From an uncultured Lachnospiraceae bacterium (GTDB taxonomy: Bacteria; Bacillota; Clostridia; Lachnospirales; Lachnospiraceae), in the NCBI GenBank assembly GCA_910584205.1, contig CAJUAA010000063.1, positions 1 through 11,640 on the forward strand: 11,640 nucleotides of DNA, read 5' to 3'. A program made the translations under genes and the position numbers. Positions 6,930-11,640 of the stretch are shown here, piece after piece (positions within the stretch are counted from its first letter, which is position 1; each line of letters begins with the position of its first letter). The notes under the pieces were generated by a model. The model did no database searches. It was not told the DNA's origin and saw only the letters and a program-made list of their open reading frames with translations.

Positions 6930-7160
6930 TTACTGTACGATCTCTACGATCACTTTTTTGTCATCCCTGGACGCCGCTGCCTTCACAAGCGAGCGAATGG
7001 CTTTTGCAATACGGCCCTGTTTCCCGATTACTTTCCCCATGTCTGTTGGTGACACACGAAGCTCCACAACCGTTGCGTTGTCCTTTTCCGTCTCGGTGAC
7101 AACCACTTCGTCCGGATGATCCACCAGTGCTTTTGCCAGCACTTCCACTAATTCTTTCAT
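6930..7160 (-). CDS. khpA: KH-domain RNA-binding protein KhpA (YlqC)
   Basis: A single KH domain of 76 residues with the RNA-contacting GXXG loop in VIGKQGRIAKAIR (about 44-56). The N-terminal helix MKELVEVLAKALVDHPDEV is typical of YlqC/KhpA. In Streptococcus pneumoniae and other Firmicutes KhpA pairs with the Jag-type protein KhpB to bind RNA and affect cell elongation; no khpB is in this window. GGAGG is 8 bases before the ATG at 7160 and 5 bases before the ATG at 7163, so either may be used. The frame also begins further up at TTG 7175, but that codon overlaps the ribosome binding site. It sits between rpsP and rimM, its normal place; Bacillus ylqD is missing here. Confidence 0.93.
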   Translation of the reverse strand: MKELVEVLAKALVDHPDEVVVTETEKDNATVVELRVSPTDMGKVIGKQGRIAKAIRSLVKAAASRDDKKVIVEIVQ

Positions 7161-7196
7161 CATACCCACCTCCAAGGGGTTTTTACCGCATCACGC

Positions 7197-7442
7197 TTAT
7201 TTGCTGATGCCTGCCAGCTTGAACAGCTTTCCAACGACCTCTGTCGGCTGTGCGCCGTTCGCAAGCCATTTTTTAGCTGCCTCTTCATTGATGTTGAAGG
7301 TGCTCGGGTCGGTGTTCGGATCATAGGTTCCGATCTCCTCGATGAATCTTCCGTCACGCGGGGATCTGGAATCAGCTACGATCACACGATAGAAAGGAGC
7401 TTTCTTCTGACCCATTCTTCTTAATCTGATTTTTACTGCCAT
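7197..7442 (-). CDS. rpsP: 30S ribosomal protein S16
   Basis: Complete S16 of 81 residues, a primary binder of the 5' domain of 16S rRNA. The diagnostic start AVKIRLRRMGQKKAPFYRVIVADS (2-25) is followed by SPRDGRFIEEIGTYDPN (27-43) and a C-terminal WLANGAQPTEVVGKLFKLAG. The ATG has GGAGG 9 bases upstream. The 57-base gap from ffh contains a promoter candidate, which would let ribosomal genes be transcribed separately from ffh. Confidence 0.98.
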   Translation of the reverse strand: MAVKIRLRRMGQKKAPFYRVIVADSRSPRDGRFIEEIGTYDPNTDPSTFNINEEAAKKWLANGAQPTEVVGKLFKLAGISK

Positions 7443-7474
7443 TGTTCTTTACCTCCATAAATATGTTATATGCT

Positions 7475-7503
7475 GTCATATATTTTTGTAAACGGAATGT
7501 CAA
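7475..7503 (-). promoter_or_regulatory. Candidate rpsP promoter embedded in the ffh stop
   Basis: A perfect TTGACA (7498-7503), which includes the ffh stop codon TGA, is followed by a 17-base spacer and TATGAC (7475-7480, 4 of 6 consensus). The -10 overlaps a palindrome TATATG-CTGT-CATATA (7467-7482), a possible operator. The leader would be about 25 bases. The weak -10 keeps this moderate. Confidence 0.5.
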
Positions 7504-8855
7504 AACGGCAATTTGCCGAACATTCCCTTTTTACCAAATTTTCCTTTGCCCATCAGGCCGGGCATCTGCTTCATCATCTTCTTTGTCTGGTCAAACTGCT
7601 TGACCAGCCGGTTCACTTCGCTGATGTCCACGCCGGCGCCGTTCGCAATCCTCCGCTTTCTCGAAGGGTTCAAAAGATCCGGATTCCGGCGCTCCTTCAC
7701 CGTCATGGAAAGAATGATTGCTTCGATCCGCGCCATCTTCTTCTCATCCACCGCATCCTCAATCTGCTTCATCTGGCTTCCGCCCATCCCCGGCATCATG
7801 CCAAGAAGCGCGCCGATCCCGCCCATCTTCTTCATCTGGTTCATGCTCTCCAGATAATCCTCGAAGTCGAACTGATTCTTCTTCATCTTCTGGACCATCT
7901 GTCTGGACTTTTCCTCATCCAGCGATTCCTGCGCCTTCTCGATCATGGTGAGCACATCGCCCATCCCCAGGATTCTGGATGCCATACGGTCCGGATAAAA
8001 CTGCTCCAGATCCGAAAGCTTTTCGCCCATACCCACGTACAGGATCGGTTTCCCGGTCACCGCACGGATGGAAAGAGCCGCGCCGCCTCTGGTATCGCCG
8101 TCCAGCTTGGTCAGGATCACGCCGTCGATGCCCACCTTCTCCGTAAAGGAAGAAGCCACATTGACCGCATCCTGTCCGGTCATGGAATCCACCACAAGGA
8201 TGCTCTGGGCAATGTCCACATGGTCCCGGATCTCAATCAGCTCGTTCATCATGTCTTCATCAATATGCAGACGTCCCGCCGTATCCAGAATGACCACACT
8301 CATGCCATGGGCCTTCGCATGCTCCACCGCCGCCTTCGCGATGTTCACCGGCTTGTGCTGATCTCCCATGGAAAATACTTCCACACCCTGCTTTTCGCCG
8401 TTGACCTGAAGCTGTTTGATCGCCGCCGGACGATAGATATCGCACGCCGCCAGCAGGACCTTACGCCCCTTGATCTTGTATTTTCCGGCAAGCTTTGCCG
8501 CCGTCGTCGTCTTGCCCGCGCCCTGAAGCCCGGTCATCATGATGACGGTCAGTTCGTTGGACGGACGCAGTTTGATCTCCGTCGTCTCACTGCCCATCAG
8601 GCGGATCATTTCTTCGTTGACGATCTTGATCACAGTCTGTCCCGGCGTCAGGCTCTCCAGCACTTCCGTGCCCACCGCTCTCGCCTCCACAGACTTGATG
8701 AACTGCTTGACCACCTTGAAGCTGACATCCGCTTCCAGAAGCGCAAGCTTTACCTCTTTCAGAGCGGTCTTCACATCCGCTTCCGTCAGCCGGCCCTTGC
8801 TCCTCAGGTTTTTAAACACATTCTGCAATTTTTCCGATAAACTGTCAAATGCCAT
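7500..8855 (-). CDS. ffh: Signal recognition particle protein Ffh (SRP54)
   Basis: Ffh binds the SRP RNA and the signal sequence of nascent membrane and secreted proteins and delivers the ribosome to FtsY. The protein has 451 residues. After the N domain (helical, 1-100) the G domain shows GLQGAGKTT (109-117), the DTAGR motif (191-195) and TKLDGDTRGG (249-258). The M domain (about 300-435) is methionine-rich, with the finger loop GALLGMMPGMGG (348-359) and the SRP-RNA contact RKRRIANGAGV (399-409). It ends in a short Gly/Lys/Phe tail GKGKFGKKGMFGKLPF. The ATG follows the ylxM stop directly (TAG-ATG), with GGAGGAG 6 bases upstream, so the pair is co-translated. Confidence 0.98.
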   Translation of the reverse strand: MAFDSLSEKLQNVFKNLRSKGRLTEADVKTALKEVKLALLEADVSFKVVKQFIKSVEARAVGTEVLESLTPGQTVIKIVNEEMIRLMGSETTEIKLRPSNELTVIMMTGLQGAGKTTTAAKLAGKYKIKGRKVLLAACDIYRPAAIKQLQVNGEKQGVEVFSMGDQHKPVNIAKAAVEHAKAHGMSVVILDTAGRLHIDEDMMNELIEIRDHVDIAQSILVVDSMTGQDAVNVASSFTEKVGIDGVILTKLDGDTRGGAALSIRAVTGKPILYVGMGEKLSDLEQFYPDRMASRILGMGDVLTMIEKAQESLDEEKSRQMVQKMKKNQFDFEDYLESMNQMKKMGGIGALLGMMPGMGGSQMKQIEDAVDEKKMARIEAIILSMTVKERRNPDLLNPSRKRRIANGAGVDISEVNRLVKQFDQTKKMMKQMPGLMGKGKFGKKGMFGKLPF

Positions 8856-9191
8856 CTATAGCTCCTCCAGGATCGCAGCGGAGATCTTCCCGATCTCCCT
8901 CATGGCGTGATCGTCCGGCTGTCCCTCCGCAATGCTCCGGATCTGTCCGACCTGTTCTCTGAGACTGAGGAACTTCTCCACCAGATGCAGCTTCTCCTCG
9001 TATCCCGCCAGCAGCCGGTTGCACCTCTTAATCATATCGTGCACGCCCTGACGGCTGATACCGAGATTCTCCGCCACCTCGCTGAACGAATAATCATTCA
9101 GGATCACGTCCTCGTATACCCTCTTCTGATGTCCGGTCAGCAGTTCTCCATAAAAATCGTACAGAAGCGCCTGCTTCAGAATCTCATCCAT
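8856..9191 (-). CDS. ylxM: YlxM/p13-like helix-turn-helix SRP accessory protein
   Basis: A small 111-residue protein with a sigma-factor region 4-like helix-turn-helix. YxDFYGELLTGHQKRVYED (about 11-28) is followed by SFSEVAENLGISRQGVHDMIKR (35-56), then a C-terminal coiled helix. YlxM genes are nearly always just before ffh. Streptococcal YlxM has been reported to affect the SRP GTPases, so a role in SRP function is likely despite the DNA-binding look. The ATG at 9191 is preceded by AGGGTG. The frame also opens upstream at TTG 9236, but that TTG is part of the -35 box of the promoter here, so the shorter form is chosen. Confidence 0.93.
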   Translation of the reverse strand: MDEILKQALLYDFYGELLTGHQKRVYEDVILNDYSFSEVAENLGISRQGVHDMIKRCNRLLAGYEEKLHLVEKFLSLREQVGQIRSIAEGQPDDHAMREIGKISAAILEEL

Positions 9192-9207
9192 TTCGATCAC
9201 CCTGGTT

Positions 9208-9236
9208 ATCTTACACGAAAACAAACCGGGTGTCAA
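9208..9236 (-). promoter_or_regulatory. Main promoter of the ylxM-ffh operon
   Basis: TTGACA (9231-9236), a 17-base spacer and TAAGAT (9208-9213, 5 of 6) precede ylxM. The predicted start point near 9201 leaves a leader of only about 10 bases, holding the AGGGTG ribosome binding site. This is the best-scoring promoter before the housekeeping block. It places the operon boundary here; ftsY or smc, common upstream neighbours in other Firmicutes, are absent. Confidence 0.8.
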
Positions 9237-9348
9237 GTATTTTTTCTTGACGAAGCGGAAAATGTCACGTTCCGTCTTTGTTTATCCTGCTGTTTTTCAC
9301 TGTTTTCCGCAGCTCTGCAGATCTGTCATGTCTCTTCTTTTTCCTTGA

Positions 9349-9392
9349 TTGTCACAAAATTTGTCACAGAAATTGTCACAAAATATGTCGGA
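9349..9392. repeat. Tandem 12-bp TTGTCACA repeats in the gap upstream of ylxM
   Basis: TTGTCACA occurs at 9349-9356, 9361-9368 and 9373-9380, exactly 12 bases apart, with A/T-rich linkers. A decayed fourth copy (ATGTCGGA) falls in phase at 9385. A separate TGTCAC lies at about 9264. The array is intergenic, about 110 bases upstream of the ylxM -35 and just after the nuclease gene. It could be an iteron-type binding site or a decayed simple repeat. Confidence 0.6.
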
Positions 9393-9418
9393 GGCACCTG
9401 CGTATGCAGGTGCCCCGA
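9388..9418 (-). terminator. Strong hairpin downstream of the nuclease gene, possible terminator
   Basis: GGCACCTGC (9393-9401) and GCAGGTGCC (9406-9414) pair perfectly around a 4-base loop. The stem extends by four more pairs, TCGG with CCGA, past one bulged base, giving 13 bp. It begins 13 bases after the nuclease stop codon. The minus strand then reads CATATTTTG, a weak and delayed U-tract, so termination is likely but not clear. A REP-like or regulatory hairpin is the alternative. Confidence 0.55.
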
Positions 9419-9430
9419 GTCATCATACCT

Positions 9431-10312
9431 CTATTTTCTTCCAAGTGTTTTAATTTCTTCCACAGACAGCAGCGGAACATATTCATGAATTTCTTCCGCA
9501 GAAAATTTCCCTGTTTTCAGCATTTTAAGCGCTGTTCCTGTCGATGTTTCTTTTGCTGCTTTTGTTGCTGCTTTTGTCGCTGCTTTTGTTGCTGCTTCAT
9601 CTGCAATTTTACTGATTTCCGGTTCCATAATCTCCAACAATGCCTGACACATACTTTCATCTCCTCTCAATTCTCCTACTACCGCCTGATTCGCTTTCAC
9701 ACTTACTTCCAGAACGGCATCTGCAAGTTCTCTGTCAAATTTGTGTGTAAGATTATAAATTTTATCCAGCAGTTCCTTCATTTCCTGCTTTTCCAACTGG
9801 CTGGATAATGCTTTCAGCCATGTATGATCTTCTTTTCTCAGTTCTCTTGTCACAATGATCTGTGTTGGGAAAAGAACTGCGTCCAGTATATAATAGACTC
9901 CCTTATATGGACTGGTCATTCTGATTCCATGGCTTTTAAAATACCGAAACAATCCTTCCGGACGCGTTTCTCTGACAATAGAAACCGTAATATCATCTGC
10001 CGTCCGTTCATCTACCGTCTCTCCATAGGCTTTGTACAGACTGGCATATGCCCCTGTCTTATAAAAGGTATCAATATTCAGATGATCCTGAGGGGATTTA
10101 TATTCCATGATATTATATCCTTGAAATATTTTTCCTATTTCATTGGCAAGCTGAAGATTTTTATCTTTTTTAATTACCAGAAGATCAATCTCCAGAGGTC
10201 TCAGATTCAGATTATATTCTTTTTCATAAATCAATTTATCTCTGTTATCTGCCAGTTCCAGATTCATGGCAGCCACAAAACCCGGATGCCATTGTATTTC
10301 CATATCACTCAT
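9431..10312 (-). CDS. PD-(D/E)XK nuclease-like protein of the Rpn/transposase-associated type
   Basis: A 293-residue protein. Residues 17-80 look like a PD-(D/E)XK nuclease core: LEIDLLVIKKD with Asp43, then a strand ending NIMEYKSPQDHLN with Glu70 and Lys72. The C-terminal part is helical and ends GTALKMLKTGKFSAEEIHEYVPLLSVEEIKTLGRK. That is the tail pattern of Rpn-type proteins, in which a nuclease domain precedes a variable helical region. Between them is ATKAATKAATKAA (about 241-253), encoded by a 12-bp repeat. AGGAG lies 7 bases before the ATG, and a promoter is visible upstream. Base composition is AT-richer than the housekeeping block, which suggests an acquired gene. Such proteins often occur in many copies in Lachnospiraceae. 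The biological role is not known to me. Confidence 0.75.
   Translation of the reverse strand: MSDMEIQWHPGFVAAMNLELADNRDKLIYEKEYNLNLRPLEIDLLVIKKDKNLQLANEIGKIFQGYNIMEYKSPQDHLNIDTFYKTGAYASLYKAYGETVDERTADDITVSIVRETRPEGLFRYFKSHGIRMTSPYKGVYYILDAVLFPTQIIVTRELRKEDHTWLKALSSQLEKQEMKELLDKIYNLTHKFDRELADAVLEVSVKANQAVVGELRGDESMCQALLEIMEPEISKIADEAATKAATKAATKAAKETSTGTALKMLKTGKFSAEEIHEYVPLLSVEEIKTLGRK
9555..9600. repeat. 12-bp coding tandem repeat in the nuclease gene
   Basis: GCTGCTTTTGTT repeats almost perfectly at 9555-9566, 9567-9578 (one change) and 9579-9590, then decays. On the coding strand it gives Ala-Ala-Thr-Lys units. Units are multiples of three, so copy-number change by slippage would keep the frame and only lengthen a helical linker. 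Confidence 0.85.
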
Positions 10313-10336
10313 TTGCTTTCTCCTGTCCTTATCTGC

Positions 10337-10364
10337 ATTATATCAGATTTCTGTATTTTTACAA
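10337..10364 (-). promoter_or_regulatory. Promoter of the nuclease-like gene
   Basis: A perfect TATAAT (10337-10342) is preceded at 16 bases by TTGTAA (10359-10364, 4 of 6). The predicted start near 10331 gives a leader of about 20 bases containing the AGGAG site. The gene is thus probably transcribed alone. Confidence 0.65.
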
Positions 10365-10379
10365 CAATATAGTCCCATT

Positions 10380-10407
10380 TCAGCTGACAGATACTCCTGT
10401 CAGCTGA
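10380..10407. repeat. 11-bp perfect inverted repeat at the end of the recombinase remnant
   Basis: TCAGCTGACAG (10380-10390) and CTGTCAGCTGA (10397-10407) are exact inverted copies around a 6-base spacer. The recombinase stop codon lies in the second arm. There is no T-tract on either side, so it is a poor intrinsic terminator. It may be a structured 3' end or a recombinase-related site. Confidence 0.7.
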
Positions 10408-10616
10408 TCCAGATTCTATTGATCGCCTCCTCCTGTTCCTGCCTTTTATTACCACGTAAATGCGTATAAACATCTCTTGTCGTAGCCTCCGATGAATGTC
10501 CCAGACGGAATGCCACTTCCTTTTCGTCTATTCCGGCTTCATATGCCATTGTCGTGTATGTATGCCCTTACGGTATAATAAGGACAAATCGGAAAACCTT
10601 TTATTACCAAGGTTGC
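10400..10616 (-). pseudogene. Remnant of a phage-type tyrosine recombinase/integrase, frameshifted
   Basis: The C-terminal catalytic part of a tyrosine recombinase is recognisable, from HTYTTMAYEAGIDEKEV, through FRLGHSSEATT to the nucleophile box RDVYTHLRG, then a charged tail and a stop. Reading upstream, a stop codon (10568-10570) interrupts the frame. Dropping one C of CCC at 10565-10567 restores PYYTVRHTYTT, matching the family's HxLRH box with its catalytic Arg. Box His is already Tyr. The corrected frame then meets TGA at 10617-10619. The N-terminal and middle domains are missing. This is therefore a dead, truncated integrase left by a mobile element. Confidence 0.85.
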
Positions 10617-10619
10617 TCA

Positions 10620-10719
10620 AGTGTTGAAAAGCGCGCATAAGACACTAAATACAGAATGAAATAACGTGTATATCACTATATATTGTTGTTTTCTGAAAAC
10701 AGAGAATTTCATGAGCAAT
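10620..10719. other. AT-rich gap with no gene seen
   Basis: Between the recombinase remnant and the Gly/Ala-rich gene I see no open frame with a ribosome binding site, no tRNA and no clear terminator. TTGCTCA (10613-10619) and TGAGCAA (10712-10718) form a loose inverted pair about 90 bases apart. The stretch is probably decayed mobile-element DNA. Confidence 0.4.
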
Positions 10720-11565
10720 CTATCTCAAAGAGGATTTTCGGATTTGCCACCATTCTTTTTCCATTAAATCCATAACCGTTTTTTTCATCCCATTAAGGAA
10801 ACTGCTGGAATCCCCTATGGATTTAAAAATACCTTCATGATTGACTGTATTCAATTCATTTTCATTTTTTGCTTTTTGAACCAGCTCCACTTTACACATA
10901 TTATACAAAAGCCCTACAAGCAAAACTGTATTTTCTGTTAAAAGCATTTCATCATCGGAAAATTCCAACCAGTTTGTTTTATGAGCAACACTCACAATAT
11001 GTTTCAGATTTCTCAAATGTTCCATGTATACGGTTTTTACTGAAGACAGCGCTCTTTTGTACTGATTTGCCGCACTGCCCAAATCATCCATATAGTCACA
11101 AATACGGTTAATTTCTTTTTCAGCCCGTTCCATCTGCCTCCAGGCTTCATCTGCTTTATCCGACAAAGAAGACCCTGTAACGCTGAAAATAACTCCGCCG
11201 ACCAGAAGTCCTACCCCAAGCGTAGCCGCACCCAGGATCGTAGTGCCCAATGCAATACCGCCGCCGCCTGCTGCAATCGCACCACCTCCCAGTGCCGCAA
11301 GAGTTGCATTTGTAGCTGCCGCTCCACTCAAACTGGCAATAGCCGTTCCTGTTGATGCCGTACCAAGGGCCATAACAGCTGCTGTGGTTGCTCCTGCCGC
11401 TGCAAAACCGCCTGCCGTACCTGCGGCAGCGCCTCCGATTCCTCCCAGCAATACACCTGCACCAACGGAAACTTCTTTTAATTTTTCTCCATTATACTCT
11501 GGTATACTGACCCCGTTTTTCTCATATTTTTTGAATTGTGGCCTGTTCTGAATTTTTTCAATCAC
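10720..11565 (-). CDS. Gly/Ala-rich membrane protein with helical C-terminal domain, function unknown
   Basis: I do not recognise a named family. The 281 residues fall into three parts. The first is a short charged N-terminus (1-33). The second is a long hydrophobic Gly/Ala/Thr-rich stretch (34-130) with glycine-zipper spacing, including ALGTASTGTAIASLSGAAAT, a GGG run and a final LGVGLLVGGVIF helix; it should form two or more packed membrane helices. The third is a polar helical domain (135-281) with coiled-coil character around 135-190 and an EWWQIRKSSLR end. The architecture is compatible with a membrane-inserting or pore-type protein, but this is inference from composition only. The start is GTG at 11565 and has no clear ribosome binding site. 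In-frame codons upstream (FDDFSD) look coding, so the 5' end may be broken. Confidence 0.6.
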   Translation of the reverse strand: MIEKIQNRPQFKKYEKNGVSIPEYNGEKLKEVSVGAGVLLGGIGGAAAGTAGGFAAAGATTAAVMALGTASTGTAIASLSGAAATNATLAALGGGAIAAGGGGIALGTTILGAATLGVGLLVGGVIFSVTGSSLSDKADEAWRQMERAEKEINRICDYMDDLGSAANQYKRALSSVKTVYMEHLRNLKHIVSVAHKTNWLEFSDDEMLLTENTVLLVGLLYNMCKVELVQKAKNENELNTVNHEGIFKSIGDSSSFLNGMKKTVMDLMEKEWWQIRKSSLR

Positions 11566-11640
11566 ATCCGAAAAATCATCAAAACTTTTGGCTCTTCAAG
11601 GGTGATGGTGGGTAAAAAATACCCACAACCCCAGTGTTTA
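11562..11640 (-). CDS. End of an upstream reading frame, or the displaced 5' part of the Gly/Ala-rich gene
   Basis: A frame open from the right edge ends at TGA 11562-11564, overlapping the GTG of the next gene as GTGA. Its last residues are TITLEEPKVLMIFRM. Adding one base to the AAAA run near 11586-11589 would join TITLEEPK to SFDDFSDVIEKIQ of the downstream protein. So this is either a coupled upstream gene or the same gene split by a frameshift. Only about 25 codons are visible, so I cannot decide. Confidence 0.3.
   Translation of the reverse strand, partial: KHWGCGYFLPTITLEEPKVLMIFRM

Noticed and set aside
7470..8840. A 456-codon plus-strand open frame
   Set aside because: It is the antisense shadow of ffh, with His/Leu-rich low-complexity translation and no domain motif.
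9349..9392. CRISPR array
   Set aside because: Repeats are 8 bases with 4-base linkers, far too short for repeat-spacer structure, and no cas gene is present.
9278..9808. Plus-strand frame with a repeated CHKICHRN-like cysteine motif
   Set aside because: The apparent Cys repeat comes from the 12-bp TTGTCACA repeats and the AATK coding repeat read on the wrong strand. It overlaps the nuclease gene and lacks a convincing start.
11608..11626. Hairpin GTGGGTA-AAAAA-TACCCAC as a terminator
   Set aside because: The 7-bp stem has no T-tract on either side and lies within possible coding sequence.

Overview
The window looks like a chromosomal segment of a Clostridia-class Firmicute, most likely Lachnospiraceae. 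This is an inference from the gene order, the Gram-positive style ribosome binding sites, the sigma-A type promoters and the protein sequences; no rRNA gene is visible to confirm it. All believable genes lie on the minus strand, so the text below follows transcription from right to left.

Bases 9191 to about 280 hold a dense run of translation and secretion genes. The order is ylxM, ffh, rpsP, khpA (KH-domain protein), rimM, trmD, rplS, a signal peptidase homologue, rbgA, a second signal peptidase, rnhB, yraN, pgeF/ylmD and an alpha/beta-hydrolase lipase. The first part matches the conserved ylxM-ffh-rpsP-ylqC-rimM-trmD-rplS-rbgA-rnhB block of Bacillus, without ylqD and with two lepB-type genes added. 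Together these genes cover SRP targeting (YlxM, Ffh), signal-peptide cleavage (LepB), ribosomal proteins S16 and L19, 30S and 50S maturation (RimM, RbgA), tRNA m1G37 methylation (TrmD) and RNA/DNA housekeeping (RNase HII, YraN). Many neighbours overlap or abut (rimM/trmD ATGA, lepB/rnhB TAATG, ylxM/ffh TAG-ATG), which implies translational coupling. I see a strong promoter before ylxM, probable internal promoters before rpsP and rplS, and a hairpin terminator after rplS that splits the run in two.

The most unusual gene in the conserved part is the signal peptidase homologue after rplS. It keeps the fold motifs and membrane anchor, but the catalytic Ser is Ala and the general-base Lys is Arg. 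The second copy, two genes downstream, has both residues intact.

Bases 9192 to 11640 are an AT-richer accessory region upstream of ylxM. They hold a 239-base gap with 12-bp tandem TTGTCACA repeats and a strong hairpin, then a PD-(D/E)XK nuclease-like protein of the Rpn/transposase-associated type with a 12-bp coding repeat. Next come a frameshifted remnant of a tyrosine recombinase and a Gly/Ala-rich membrane protein whose 5' end is overlapped or disrupted near the window edge. The recombinase remnant suggests past insertion of a mobile element.

Bases 1 to 279 hold no gene. They contain two tandem leftward promoters and a leader that looks like the region before an rRNA operon, so a 16S rRNA gene may lie just beyond the left edge.
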